Shown in pieces: positions 32,551-42,411 of a DNA stretch of 64,000 nt. This DNA comes from Moellerella wisconsensis ATCC 35017 (GTDB lineage: Bacteria > Pseudomonadota > Gammaproteobacteria > Enterobacterales > Enterobacteriaceae). Made by a program: the position numbers and the translations under genes. The notes under the pieces were generated by a model. That model saw only the letters and a program-made list of their open reading frames with translations, ran no database searches and was not told the origin of the DNA. Numbering within the stretch: the first letter of the stretch is position 1; each line of letters starts with the position of its first letter. The stretch spans positions 62,001-126,000 of the forward strand of contig NZ_LGAA01000026.1 of assembly GCF_001294465.1 (NCBI RefSeq), given 5' to 3'.

Positions 32551-32700
32551 TGTATGTTTCATGCAATATATTAACCAGCGCACTATTATCAAGCTCAATA
32601 CGCTGGTCTTCGACTAATTTAGTAAATTCAAGATAAGTTTTTACAGTAAGTCATTGAGCTTGTGATATATAATTATCATCAAAGTACATTAGTTCAGGCT
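32551..32700 (-). pseudogene. Tail-fibre 3' fragment (remnant)
   Basis: On the minus strand this reads TVKTYLEFTKLVEDQRIELD, clearly homologous to RLKTYPEFTKLVGDERVELE near the end of the intact tail fibre gene at 35002-36504. An in-frame stop lies just upstream and no start is present. It is a decayed second copy of a tail-fibre C-terminus in the same orientation as the intact one, so the prophage or a phage-derived block extends at least to here. Confidence 0.75.
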
Positions 32701-32731
32701 TAAGATAATAGGTTTCATAATTAGAGCATAA

Positions 32732-32965
32732 CAAAATCTACCAATCTACTGTGAGCGAGTTGTAGACGCTGGTGATGAAAACGGTCGTGAAGAATCGCGA
32801 TCTGCCTGTCTGAAGATTGAGCAGTACCTCAGCCATACGATATATTCTAGACACATAGGTAATGTCACGTTGGGGGAAATCTATAAAAACCAAACGACTG
32901 TTCATAGCATAAAACTACCCACCAACAACGGTCAGGGGATAAGCCTGAGAGAAAAGTGGGTATAA
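32732..32965 (+). pseudogene. Open frame without start codon, probable gene remnant
   Basis: This stop-to-stop frame of 77 codons lacks any start. It includes VVDAGDENGREESRSACLKI and ends in SLREKWV. The composition looks like real protein (acidic helix, charged pattern), but I recognise no family. It is probably the 3' part of a gene broken during the rearrangements that also left the tail-fibre fragment. It could also be chance. Confidence 0.3.
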
Positions 32966-33020
32966 CAAAGTACCTAGAGTGCTGCGCATATTTTAACGGA
33001 AGCTTGACCCGATATGTGCG

Positions 33021-33087
33021 AAACATGACCCTTATGATGCAGTCTAATAGCCCGATAATCGCTATAATTAGTTATCGGGTCATGTTT
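33021..33087 (+). promoter_or_regulatory. Promoter region with nested inverted repeats upstream of the hydrolase gene
   Basis: An 11-bp perfect inverted repeat aaacatgaccc/gggtcatgttt (33021-33031 with 33077-33087) encloses an 8-bp one, cccgataa/ttatcggg (33051-33058 with 33072-33079). A consensus TATAAT at 33063-33068 lies inside. The hydrolase start is at 33130. The layout looks like an operator around a -10 box, possibly for the AraC-type regulator encoded downstream. Confidence 0.5.
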
Positions 33088-33129
33088 AACATGGCTCCTA
33101 CAAGTTTAGATAAATATTGGAGACATATA

Positions 33130-33906
33130 ATGAAAATTACTCAGATCCGTAATGCTACTCAGATCCTCGAATATGCAGGGGAAAAGTTTCTCATTGACCC
33201 TATGTTTTCTGACAAAGATGCATTCGATGGTTTTGAGGGGACTGTCCGCTCAGAAATCCGTAACCCTATGGTCGAATTACCTATGGATATAAGCTCACTA
33301 CTTGATGTGGATGCAATAATTGTCACTCACACTCATCCAGACCATTGGGATAATGCCGCAGCGAATATTATACCAAAAGATAAGCTGATTTATGTCCAAA
33401 ATGAGAATGATAAAGCACTGCTTAAAACTCAAGGATTCATTAATTTGGTTGTTCTTACCGAAACCAGCAGTTTTAAAGATATTGAACTGATTAAGACAAC
33501 ATGTCAGCACGGTTCAGATGAAGCTTATGCAAATCCACAGTTGGCAGAAATGCTTGGCGATGCCAGTGGTGTTGTGTTCCGTCATTCATCTGAAAAAACT
33601 TTATATCTTATCGGTGACTCTATATGGACTAAAACCGTTGAAGATAATATGCGAAAATATATACCAGAGGTATTGATTATGAACACTGGTTGGGCTCATG
33701 TATTGGACTACGGTGCAATCATATTCGGTAAAGAGGATATTTTAAAAGTGCACTTTGTATTACCAGATGCTCAGATTGTTGCCACCCACATGGAAGCACT
33801 TAACCATTGTTTGGTTACACGACATGAACTCCTAGAATATGCGCAGATTAACCATATTCAGGATTACGTTTCAGCGCCTGCTGACGGTGAGTCTGTCACG
33901 CTCTGA
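33130..33906 (+). CDS. Metallo-beta-lactamase-fold metal-dependent hydrolase
   Basis: This 258 aa protein starts at the ATG at 33130 (GGAG 10 nt upstream). The metal-binding motif THTHPDHWDNAA (HxHxDH) is clear. Early strand motifs QILEYAGEKFLIDPMF and later YLIGDSIW and VATHMEALNH are typical of the UlaG/beta-lactamase-like hydrolase group. The substrate is unknown. It lies 27 nt upstream of a GlxA-type regulator, so the two probably form one transcript. Base composition looks less AT-rich than the surroundings, suggesting acquisition. Confidence 0.85.
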   Translation: MKITQIRNATQILEYAGEKFLIDPMFSDKDAFDGFEGTVRSEIRNPMVELPMDISSLLDVDAIIVTHTHPDHWDNAAANIIPKDKLIYVQNENDKALLKTQGFINLVVLTETSSFKDIELIKTTCQHGSDEAYANPQLAEMLGDASGVVFRHSSEKTLYLIGDSIWTKTVEDNMRKYIPEVLIMNTGWAHVLDYGAIIFGKEDILKVHFVLPDAQIVATHMEALNHCLVTRHELLEYAQINHIQDYVSAPADGESVTL

Positions 33907-33932
33907 CGAAAACCAATATTTTAGGGCTCCCG

Positions 33933-34883
33933 ATGTCTGTAATTTCAGTTGCCATACTTGTTACTCAAGGTTTCAGTACTTATCACGTATCAGTTCCACT
34001 GATCCTTTTCGGTGAGACTCTTACAGACCAACGGCTATTTACCCGGCTGATATGTGCTGAAAAACCTGGGCTCATCTGGTCTGATGAAGGAACAGCGATA
34101 CAGGCAGATCATGGTCTAGACATGCTGGCTCAGGCTGATATCGTCATTGTACCTTTTTGGGAAAATGTACATAAGAGACCATCTGAAGCTCTACTTAATG
34201 CTTTAGTTCAAGCGCGTGAAGCGGGAGCTCAGATAGTGGGGCTATGCTTAGGCTCTTTCGTACTCGCTTATGCAGGTTTGTTAGATGAGCACATAGCTGC
34301 AACACACTGGGAGTATGAAAAAGATTTTCGGAAGTTGTTCCCGTCCGTTCATTTGAATCTTAACGCACTCTACGTAGAAGATGATGGGTTAACCACATCA
34401 GCAGGAACGGCAGCGGCAATGGATTGCTGCCTATACATCATTCGTCAACATTTTGGCATCCAAACGGTTAATCATATTGCTCGTAGGATGGTCACACCTC
34501 CCCATAGATCAGGTGGCCAGGCACAGTATATTGATCATCCAATCACTCAAAAGACTGCCGACTGTAGAATTAATAGAGTGCTTGATTATCTGCTACTAAA
34601 CCTTCAAGAGTCGCACGATATTAATTCTCTGGCTGAATACGCTTCAATGAGTCGCAGGACACTTACACGACATTTCATAAAAGCAACTGGTATGTCTGTC
34701 GTTGAGTGGATCACGGCTGCAAGGCTTCACCGGAGTCAAGAATTACTGGAGAACATGGATATTCCTTTAGAGCAGATTGCTGAACAAGCGGGATTTCCGT
34801 CAGCATCAACTTTTAGACTACAGTTTCGGGAAAAATTTGGTGTCAGCCCCAGAGAGTGGAGAAAAACCTTTCGCAATACATAA
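33933..34883 (+). CDS. GlxA-type transcriptional regulator (DJ-1/PfpI domain plus AraC HTH)
   Basis: This 316 aa protein has two domains. Residues 1-185 resemble DJ-1/PfpI amidotransferase-like sensors, with the nucleophile-elbow cysteine in IVGLCLGSFVLAYAG. Residues 210-310 form a double HTH AraC domain (SLAEYASMSRRTLTRHFIKA, then LEQIAEQAGFPSASTFRLQF and FGVSPREWRKTF). It likely senses a small molecule and controls the upstream hydrolase gene. The pair points toward the prophage tail-fibre gene, which is convergent. Confidence 0.88.
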   Translation: MSVISVAILVTQGFSTYHVSVPLILFGETLTDQRLFTRLICAEKPGLIWSDEGTAIQADHGLDMLAQADIVIVPFWENVHKRPSEALLNALVQAREAGAQIVGLCLGSFVLAYAGLLDEHIAATHWEYEKDFRKLFPSVHLNLNALYVEDDGLTTSAGTAAAMDCCLYIIRQHFGIQTVNHIARRMVTPPHRSGGQAQYIDHPITQKTADCRINRVLDYLLLNLQESHDINSLAEYASMSRRTLTRHFIKATGMSVVEWITAARLHRSQELLENMDIPLEQIAEQAGFPSASTFRLQFREKFGVSPREWRKTFRNT

Positions 34884-35001
34884 CCCATTAAACTAAAGGC
34901 AGATGATCCAGCTCGGTGAATATCCACTGTTGGGCACAAGGCTGTCAAATTAGATTAAGTCTTGCGTTACAATTATGTCAGGCCAAATCTGAGCTAATAC
35001 A

Positions 35002-36504
35002 TCAAAATGCACCAACCACTCGCGCTGGCGCATTTATTTTTATTGCTGCTTCCTGCTCTGCCCTTTCCGCCTCTTCTTTTGCATACGCCTCGGCTTCTGC
35101 TTGCTTCTGATTATAGATAGAGTTACTCGGCATATTTACCCGCACATCAATCCAGTGACCTGCTGGGATATCTACCGGCGCACCGTTTTCTAGTTCAACA
35201 CGTTCATCACCGACTAATTTAGTGAATTCAGGGTAGGTTTTTAAACGCGCACGTTGAACATTCTGCGGTAAGTCAAAGTGCTTGCGATAGGAAGTATAGA
35301 TAACGATATCGCCGTGTTCTTCTTGCGGTACCGGCTCGCCGTTAAACGGATGTTGTTCGCCGGCGACTAACACATCGTAGTCAACATAAATAAGCGGTAA
35401 TTGATTGATACCCGACGGAATAGTGATGCCGCCATTAATCCCGCCCCAGCTCGCGTCCGAGTTGAGCCCAAGAACGTGTTTCAGTTGATAAATACCCGTG
35501 TGTAAACACTTAAGCTCGACGCCTTCGGATTCATCGTTAAGCTCGATGTGGTCAGCAAACACTTTAACTATCGGCGATGCGGCCTTTAAGTTGCCGTTTG
35601 AGTCTTTTGTGGTGTTTGCTGTTGTGTAAAATTTCTGAGTATAAGGCGCTGGCCCACTACTAGTATATGTTAATCCATACCAGTCAGGATATGGATTACT
35701 CCCCCCTTCACAAGCAATTACTCTCACAGAGCGCCCTGCCCCTGCTGAAGCCCAAGATAAACTAAGCCCTATTAAATTTTTATTAATTGCATTTGTTATT
35801 GATGAATCAAATGTCCTTATCTCGTTTGCTGACGGCGATAATTTATTTATTTTTGAAAAATAAGATTCACCACCGAAGCCAAAATCACCAATTTGCATTA
35901 GCGTACCGCTAGTGCTCGGGAGGGAGTGGATCGTTTGAGGTTTACCCACTTGTCTGGACGTAATATTATTACCATCCCCACTTTTAGCGACCAAACGTAC
36001 TAAATCGTAATCATCCGTTGAGTTACTTTTTGAAGTTATTGAACCAATCGAGCTAACATCCCCCTCAATAACCCCACCCGACTTATCAAACTTGCCATCA
36101 ATATTCTTATTCATCTGATCGACAGTCGTTAGCTTGACTTGCTCACCGCCCCAGTTGACGGTGACAGTGCCGGTTCCCGTCGTCCACTGATTCATTAATC
36201 CCATGAATTCATTATTACGTGCAATGCTTGTCGCTATTTTTACAGCGGCGTCACTTGTCGTATTATCTATCGTTGTGAATATCTCGTAAGTCGCATTTGT
36301 GACTGCATCGTAAAGCGGCCTTGATAATTCAATTTCTGTATTAGATTTAATATTTTTAATTGAATACGCATTACTTGACGTGGATGTGTAAATAATAATG
36401 ACTTGCCCCTCTAGGATATTATAGAGATTGCTGAGCCACTGCGTACTTTTGCCTGTGATTTTCGTTGAGCCTTTCGTGCCTGATATTGTGCCAGCTGTAT
36501 ACAT
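35002..36504 (-). CDS. Prophage tail fibre protein
   Basis: This 500-residue protein is the last gene of the tail operon, directly after the J-like host-specificity gene. The N-terminus (MYTAGTISGTKGSTKITGKS) resembles a tail-attachment domain. The middle holds glycine/serine-rich fibre repeats (DKSGGVIEGDVSSIGS), and the C-terminal part (VQRARLKTYPEFTKLVGDER) is typical of lambdoid fibres that end in an Ala/Glu-rich helix. AAGGAAAG precedes the ATG. The C-terminal segment recurs as a decayed copy at 32.6 kb. Confidence 0.85.
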   Translation of the reverse strand: MYTAGTISGTKGSTKITGKSTQWLSNLYNILEGQVIIIYTSTSSNAYSIKNIKSNTEIELSRPLYDAVTNATYEIFTTIDNTTSDAAVKIATSIARNNEFMGLMNQWTTGTGTVTVNWGGEQVKLTTVDQMNKNIDGKFDKSGGVIEGDVSSIGSITSKSNSTDDYDLVRLVAKSGDGNNITSRQVGKPQTIHSLPSTSGTLMQIGDFGFGGESYFSKINKLSPSANEIRTFDSSITNAINKNLIGLSLSWASAGAGRSVRVIACEGGSNPYPDWYGLTYTSSGPAPYTQKFYTTANTTKDSNGNLKAASPIVKVFADHIELNDESEGVELKCLHTGIYQLKHVLGLNSDASWGGINGGITIPSGINQLPLIYVDYDVLVAGEQHPFNGEPVPQEEHGDIVIYTSYRKHFDLPQNVQRARLKTYPEFTKLVGDERVELENGAPVDIPAGHWIDVRVNMPSNSIYNQKQAEAEAYAKEEAERAEQEAAIKINAPARVVGAF

Positions 36505-36529
36505 TGTTCTTTCCTTAATATTTGGGCAT

Positions 36530-36551
36530 AAAAAAACCGCAATTAAGCGGC
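36530..36551 (-). terminator. Intrinsic terminator between J-like gene and tail fibre
   Basis: On the minus strand a short GC stem (ccgc/gcgg, extended by a G-T pair) with a 6-nt loop is followed by seven T residues. The stem is short, so partial termination is likely. Confidence 0.6.
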
Positions 36552-36570
36552 GTTGATTGAATTGATTGCA

Positions 36571-39500
36571 TTAACTTTTGAATACTAAACATTGCGCGGG
36601 GATTTTGTGGATCAGATTATAACCACTTACTTTACCTACAATTTTATATGAAATTGTAGGAGTCTCGTTGGCATAAATAACACCCGAACCGGAAGTTGCC
36701 CCAGCTGTTATAGCGTAAATTTCATATCTATCCCCGCCAGCACTTCTTGAACCTGTGACTGAAGATAACGGAGAGAACGAGATTATAATTCTATCGTTTA
36801 TTTTAACCTCTACATGCCAAGTTATATTACCGAAATCAGAGGATCCCATTGTTGATACAGTTAATGCGGGAATAACTAAGGTACGATCGAACGCTTCGGC
36901 AGGTAGTGTGATTGAGCCATCGAAGGGAATAGAATGCACCCTAATCACATCACCCTCGATTTGATTTGCTTTTAATGTTCCCTTTATTTCACAATCTTCA
37001 CTAATAACAACATTATTTAATATTCCAGATGTTGCTGTTATTTTCCCCGTTATCTCTGCATCACTCGCAATAATTTTCCCGCTCTCAAAATCCAGCATTA
37101 GCCCCTTTTTAGTCACCGGATCCCAATGCTTCGACTTGATAGTCGAGCCAATCAATAGCCTTTCAATTGTCGCCTGATTAATAAACGCCTCATTGATAAA
37201 CACCTGTCCATTTTCGACAAAGAAAACAGGTTCTAGCTTGCCGCTGGATGGATTTAAAATACCAAAGGTATCCGCGCTAAAACCGATTTGCGTTGTGACT
37301 TGGCCATTTTTAACCTCCGCGCCTATGATGAATTTTGCATCATGATATTGTCCGTTCCAGTTAATACCGGCTTGGATTTTATAAATTGCCGATCCATTAC
37401 CTTGATGATCAAAGACAGTCTGTGCGCGTTGTTCAATCGCCGCCGCGTTCTCTCCGAGTTCGGCTTTGATTAACTTATTCTCTTCAGCTTGCGCTTTTTT
37501 ATTATCAGCAACCGTTTTAGATAACGCTGTGATTGATGAATTAGCGCTTTCATATTGAGAATTAAGCTGAGTGATTGACTGAGAAAAAGACTGTTCATTA
37601 TCAACAACTGTTTTTTCAATGCGTGTAAGTGCTGCCTTGTTTTCGCCTATCTCGGCTTTCATCTGAGTTTCGGCAGTCGTGCGCGCGGTTGTCTCAGTGG
37701 CTAGCGCGGTATCAATGCGCCCAATGTAAGCCTTGTTATCATTCAGTTGTGCGGTGAGCTCGACTTTCGTCTGTGTCAACGCTTCTGTTTGAGTTGCTAT
37801 AACCGTATCTTGGCGCTTAAGGCTGGCATTCGCTTGATTGATATTCTCGTTCTGTCGTGCGCTCTCAGCGGATAATTCAGTGCTGATTTTCGCAATAGAA
37901 CGTAGTGCGTCATTAGCTGTTAGCTGTGATTGTTCGATAGAGGATTGATGTTCGTCGAACTTACTTTCAGATACCTTTTGATACTCCGTCTGTGCATTCT
38001 TAGCATCTGTTGCTGTCTTCTGCGCTTCATTGATGCGAGCGCTAGACTCTTTGACAGTTTTATCCGTCTCATCAATCCGTTGAGTAACAGATTCAAGCTG
38101 TAATTTCTGTTCAGCGTAGGATGCTTCAAGCGTTGATGTTGTCTCTCGAATCTCTAAAATAGCCGAGTCGTTAAACTTGAACTTACTTTCGATAAGCTGC
38201 TGCTGAAGTGCCCGAGACTTTTCATCGTTAGCGTAAACATCTTTCATACTGAAAATTTCAGCACTGTTTTTACCAATCTCAGCTTTTAACACCTCGGTAC
38301 TTTGCGCTCTCGCCTCTTTTTCGTCAGCAATAACGCCGTCGACGCGTTTAATCTCAGCGCGTCGATCCCCCTTTTCAGCAAGAATATTAAACGTAATTTC
38401 GCCAAACTGCTCCGTATGTTCGAGTGAGGCACGGCCTAGTCGCTGCAGTTGAGTGTCGTGCTGAGCAATAATGTCTTCATACAAAAAACCGTCAGATTCT
38501 AACTCGACCACTTTATCTGCGTTAAAATCGATGTCTTTTTGCATCTCCTTGCCGGCTTCGGTTGATAAAAACTTATCGGCCACGGCATCTAAAATCGCCT
38601 GAGTATCAGCGCTTGACTCACCAAGAATAATATCCGACCAAGGTGACTGATTTCCGGTTTTGTCAACAAGCCTAGCTCTAAAGTAAAAACGGATCCCTGC
38701 CTTCAATCCAGACATGCGGTATGACTTAAGAGGATAAGGAACATCAGCTAGCAGCTGCATGGAGTCAGGCGTACTTTCGGACGAATATTGCAGCTCAGTT
38801 TTTAACGTATCGCTTGTATTTGCAGCAAAACCCCAGTCCAGGGTAATACCCCAGACTTCTGATGAGGATCGTAGGTTAATCGGCTTAGGTGGATTTCCTT
38901 CTTTCCCATTAAGTTGAGTTTCTTCTGCATTAGCCCAGATGCTGGATATTTCAGATGCATTGATAGCGCGTACGCGGACTTGATAACGCCCTGCATAAAT
39001 ACCATTAACTTCAAATCCCAGCGTTGATGTACGCGGAGCATTAATCCAATTGCCATTATCGCGACGCCACTGAGTTTCATACGCTATCGCAGTTTCAGCA
39101 GCTTCCCAGTCAACACGCAAGGTCGTGAATGCAATACCTTGATCTACTTGCGAATAGGATGAAATACGCACGTTTTTCGGCGCTGGTTGCACATTCGGAG
39201 GAGTAACAGTGACCGGACGTTCATCAATGCGCACCCCAAAATCGATGTGATCATAATTATCAGGGTTATGAATAGCGCCATTAATCGTGTAGGTGTTATC
39301 ACCGTTGTCACTGATATTAATTACTCGGTACAACTGGACGGCTAAATCATCAGAGTCTACAACCCATACAGCTTCTTTTTGTGGTGCCTGTGAGTATTCA
39401 ATCGAGACGGTAACGACTTTTTGATTAACTTCAGTGACAGTGCGGCCCTCTGATTTTCCATCGGATAAGTTAACAATAAGGCGATCGCCCAACTTAATTG

Positions 39501-41043
39501 AGGTGGTTCTATCAAGCGTAATCTTGCGCCCATCTACTGATGATATGCGCCCACCAGTATTACGACCCGCGAGTAACGTATCAGCAACTGCAATAATATG
39601 CCCCGGGGAAGGTATTGCACCTTCAAGGCCTGTCGCAAAAGAAATCATTCGGTCATTCGCATTGGTTAATAATGCCCAACGACCTCGGCGATTAGCTTCA
39701 CTTCGACGGGTACATCCGATTGCCGATAACTCAAGTTTACGAACGCCGTAGCGGCGTTGAAGCTTCAGATCCGCAACAGGCTCAATATTATCATTACTGT
39801 GGTTATCAATATCCGTATAAGAAACCAGTGCTTGTGTATAACGGTTCTGAATACTGCCGCCGGAATATGACGGCTTACCATTCACAATATTGGCATTGGT
39901 GAACGTACGGTAAATCGTATCAGGCATATCAGCAGACACATTAACTTTATTGTCAGCCCAGAACGTCATACCACGAAAAATAGCAGCAATGTCACGCAAG
40001 ACTTGATAAGCTGATTCCTGCGATTGGATATATACGTCACATAAGAAACGCGGTTCTTTACCTTCACCACCTCGACCGTCGGGAACCAATTCATCGCAAT
40101 ACTGTGCAATTTTATACAAATCCCACTTTTCAATCTGTGATGCTTTAATGCGGTCACCGCAGCCATAGCGATTATTTAAGACTAAATCATAAAACACCCA
40201 TGCAGGGTTATTGGTTGCAGCTTGTTTAAAAGTACCATCCCATGCGCCAGAATAAGCGCGATTGATCGGGTCATAATTTGTCGGCACTTTGACAAGCAAG
40301 CCCCCTTTCGGGCGCACACTGATTTTAGGGATGCGGTTATTAAATTGACGCGCATTAAACGTAACAAAAAGCAGTGCTGTATTTGGGTATCGTAACTTCG
40401 CATCAATCACTTCAGCGATGGCAGCAATACTGACTTTGTCTGCTACCCTAGCGTTATTTTGATTCTTTGTTAGTCTACGAATACGGATTTGCCAACCTGT
40501 ATTGGCCTTTGGTAAATCTATTCGATGCGTACGTTGGTACTCGCTTGTCGTTTTTCCATCAAATGCGGACTTAACGAAATCTTTGTAACCCGTACCATCT
40601 GTTGATAATTCAATGATATAATCAATACGATAGCCGGTCGTATCTCCATTATCGTGTTGTTGTAATAGCTGAGGTACAGATAAGCGAATTCGAATCGCTG
40701 ATAGCTGAGTATTGTTAATATTCCTAACATAAGGCTGATCGTCTTTTAACTCCATGCCTACGGCTATTTCATTATCTACTGACGGAATGCCCTGAATATA
40801 TTCTTGATGTTCGCTGCCGGAGCGAAACTCCCACGTGACACCCTCAAAGTTCTTTGTCCCATCCATATTTCCAATTGGAGTATCATCTAAAAAAATACGA
40901 GTATCATCTAGACCGCCGGCAATCTCTCCTTCCGAAATCGCTAGTAAAATTTTAGCTGTAGATTCGGATAATAAACTATCTGGTGATTCCGTGGGCGTAT
41001 GCCCGCCACCACCGCCACCTTTCGCGCCTTGAATTTTTGCCAT
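36571..41043 (-). CDS. Lambda J-like tail tip / host specificity protein
   Basis: This 1490 aa protein starts at the ATG at 41043 (MAKIQGAKGGGGGG, GGGTGG just upstream). It is the tail-tip protein that contacts the host receptor. The N-terminal two thirds carry the J signatures (SLLSESTAKILLAISEGEIA, NRYGCGDRIKASQIEKWDLY and fibronectin type III-like repeats near 620-800). Residues about 850-1240 are coiled-coil repeats, and a DUF1983-like segment and C-terminal beta domain end the protein. It follows the I homologue after a terminator. Confidence 0.93.
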   Translation of the reverse strand: MAKIQGAKGGGGGGHTPTESPDSLLSESTAKILLAISEGEIAGGLDDTRIFLDDTPIGNMDGTKNFEGVTWEFRSGSEHQEYIQGIPSVDNEIAVGMELKDDQPYVRNINNTQLSAIRIRLSVPQLLQQHDNGDTTGYRIDYIIELSTDGTGYKDFVKSAFDGKTTSEYQRTHRIDLPKANTGWQIRIRRLTKNQNNARVADKVSIAAIAEVIDAKLRYPNTALLFVTFNARQFNNRIPKISVRPKGGLLVKVPTNYDPINRAYSGAWDGTFKQAATNNPAWVFYDLVLNNRYGCGDRIKASQIEKWDLYKIAQYCDELVPDGRGGEGKEPRFLCDVYIQSQESAYQVLRDIAAIFRGMTFWADNKVNVSADMPDTIYRTFTNANIVNGKPSYSGGSIQNRYTQALVSYTDIDNHSNDNIEPVADLKLQRRYGVRKLELSAIGCTRRSEANRRGRWALLTNANDRMISFATGLEGAIPSPGHIIAVADTLLAGRNTGGRISSVDGRKITLDRTTSIKLGDRLIVNLSDGKSEGRTVTEVNQKVVTVSIEYSQAPQKEAVWVVDSDDLAVQLYRVINISDNGDNTYTINGAIHNPDNYDHIDFGVRIDERPVTVTPPNVQPAPKNVRISSYSQVDQGIAFTTLRVDWEAAETAIAYETQWRRDNGNWINAPRTSTLGFEVNGIYAGRYQVRVRAINASEISSIWANAEETQLNGKEGNPPKPINLRSSSEVWGITLDWGFAANTSDTLKTELQYSSESTPDSMQLLADVPYPLKSYRMSGLKAGIRFYFRARLVDKTGNQSPWSDIILGESSADTQAILDAVADKFLSTEAGKEMQKDIDFNADKVVELESDGFLYEDIIAQHDTQLQRLGRASLEHTEQFGEITFNILAEKGDRRAEIKRVDGVIADEKEARAQSTEVLKAEIGKNSAEIFSMKDVYANDEKSRALQQQLIESKFKFNDSAILEIRETTSTLEASYAEQKLQLESVTQRIDETDKTVKESSARINEAQKTATDAKNAQTEYQKVSESKFDEHQSSIEQSQLTANDALRSIAKISTELSAESARQNENINQANASLKRQDTVIATQTEALTQTKVELTAQLNDNKAYIGRIDTALATETTARTTAETQMKAEIGENKAALTRIEKTVVDNEQSFSQSITQLNSQYESANSSITALSKTVADNKKAQAEENKLIKAELGENAAAIEQRAQTVFDHQGNGSAIYKIQAGINWNGQYHDAKFIIGAEVKNGQVTTQIGFSADTFGILNPSSGKLEPVFFVENGQVFINEAFINQATIERLLIGSTIKSKHWDPVTKKGLMLDFESGKIIASDAEITGKITATSGILNNVVISEDCEIKGTLKANQIEGDVIRVHSIPFDGSITLPAEAFDRTLVIPALTVSTMGSSDFGNITWHVEVKINDRIIISFSPLSSVTGSRSAGGDRYEIYAITAGATSGSGVIYANETPTISYKIVGKVSGYNLIHKIPAQCLVFKS

Positions 41044-41055
41044 GTGCCACCCATA

Positions 41056-41077
41056 AAAAAACCGCAATAAAGCGGCT
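41056..41077 (-). terminator. Intrinsic terminator between I-like and J-like genes
   Basis: On the minus strand the stem agccgc/gcggtt (6 bp including a G-T pair) with loop tttatt is followed by seven T residues, immediately upstream of the J-like ribosome-binding site. Confidence 0.65.
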
Positions 41078-41095
41078 CAGTAGAATTTGATAAAT

Positions 41096-41704
41096 CTATT
41101 GCTGATCTTCGGTGTATATCCCCGCAGAGATAATTGCTCCGCCTATTTCTCGCCGGTCTACCCCATAAAAAAGCGGTACCGGATTACCTTGTGCGGTTGT
41201 ATTGACTGCGCCACCAAAAGCGTACGAAGGTTTATTATCGGAATCTTGACGCATTGATAACCCCCGAGATTGCGGAGAAAGTAACTGTGATATCCCACCC
41301 AATGCTACTGCTGCGCCACCCAGTGCAAGCGCACCGCCCCACGTGCCTGCAGCAGTGAAAGCAACGGATAATCCACCAGAAAAGAATGCCGCAGCTCCGA
41401 TCATAGCTACCCCAAGCATTGTCTGAAAAAAGCCTCCTCGTTTGCTACCTTTAATTATTGGCGCAATACGAATTTCTTCATTTGTATCAAGATGCAATTC
41501 GTCCTCAGAAATATTACGATCACCTTTAAAAACAGCAAACTCTAGCCCTTTCAGGTGTGCATTAGCCATAAACTGTTCAAAGCCATCATAGAGGACAGAG
41601 AGCGCTTTGATCGCCTCACGAGGAGAGTCAATAGCCAGCTGATGAACTCGCCCAAATCGAGCACCCAACACACCGTATAAGCGGATAACTTTCAGTTCGT
41701 TCAT
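41096..41704 (-). CDS. Lambda I-like tail assembly protein
   Basis: This 202 aa member of the lambda tail assembly protein I family acts in initiator complex formation before J. The N-terminal ubiquitin-like region starts VIRLYGVLGARFGRVHQLAI. A hydrophobic glycine-rich segment (about residues 95-145, GVAMIGAAAFFSGGLSVAF and onward) is typical. The start overlaps the end of the K-like gene by 4 nt. Confidence 0.9.
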   Translation of the reverse strand: MNELKVIRLYGVLGARFGRVHQLAIDSPREAIKALSVLYDGFEQFMANAHLKGLEFAVFKGDRNISEDELHLDTNEEIRIAPIIKGSKRGGFFQTMLGVAMIGAAAFFSGGLSVAFTAAGTWGGALALGGAAVALGGISQLLSPQSRGLSMRQDSDNKPSYAFGGAVNTTAQGNPVPLFYGVDRREIGGAIISAGIYTEDQQ

Positions 41705-42411
41705 AATAATTCTTTTCTCCGCACTATTTTTACCGTCCGATCCCGCCAGTAATCGCTATAAGGAATCTGTCGACTAAGCTGGCCATAAAGATGGTGTAGC
41801 AACATTCCATTAGAGATAATACCAGCGTGATTGGGTACATCGGCTTGCACTTGCATAATCACCATATCACCCTCTTTCGGCTCACCAGCGACATCAACAA
41901 AACCCGCCTTCTGGTAATTATCCATATACAGGTTTTCGCCTTCGTCCCACCAATGCCGATCAACGCTGTAGTTATGTAACTCAATACCGTGTTTTTGGCG
42001 GTAGTAGTCCATAATTAAGGACCAACAGTCAGCATGGCCAAGTACAAAAGGCCGCCCTTCCAACTCGCGTTCTGTACGAGGTTCTATAATCCGAACATCA
42101 CCTTCTGGCCATGACACAATAGCCCACGGCAATCCAGTTGCATCACACTGTAACTTATCAAGTTCAGAGGGTTGAGTTGTTACGCCATCACCGCAATGAC
42201 TATGTACAATCGCTATCGGATCGCCCCAATCTTCGGCAATTGAATAATCTTCCGGAGAGAGTTCGAAGTGTTCTGTTGGATTATTAGAGAGGTTACGGCA
42301 AGGGAAGTATTTTTTAACTCGACTTTTTTGGCAAATTACACCGCATGCCTCTTTTGGGTATTCCAACTTCACATGCTCAAATATCGCTTCTGTTAATTTC
42401 TTTGTGATCAT
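41701..42411 (-). CDS. Lambda K-like tail tip protein (JAMM and NlpC/P60 domains)
   Basis: This 236 aa protein has two catalytic domains. The N-terminal JAMM/Mov34 metalloprotease-like part has YPKEACGV and the metal motif IVHSHCGDGVTTQPSELD. The C-terminal NlpC/P60 peptidase-like part has the catalytic Cys in GHADCWSLIMDYY and His in VPNHAGIISNG. It likely locally cleaves peptidoglycan or processes tail proteins during tail-tip assembly. It overlaps L upstream and I downstream by 4 nt each. Confidence 0.93.
   Translation of the reverse strand: MITKKLTEAIFEHVKLEYPKEACGVICQKSRVKKYFPCRNLSNNPTEHFELSPEDYSIAEDWGDPIAIVHSHCGDGVTTQPSELDKLQCDATGLPWAIVSWPEGDVRIIEPRTERELEGRPFVLGHADCWSLIMDYYRQKHGIELHNYSVDRHWWDEGENLYMDNYQKAGFVDVAGEPKEGDMVIMQVQADVPNHAGIISNGMLLHHLYGQLSRQIPYSDYWRDRTVKIVRRKELL

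Noticed and set aside
33130-33906. Hydrolase as an antibiotic-degrading beta-lactamase
   Set aside because: It has the HxHxDH fold motif, but there is no signal peptide and its overall pattern fits the UlaG-like hydrolase group.
37920-40730. Short frames on both strands within the J-like gene
   Set aside because: They lie fully inside a long confident gene and have no independent support.
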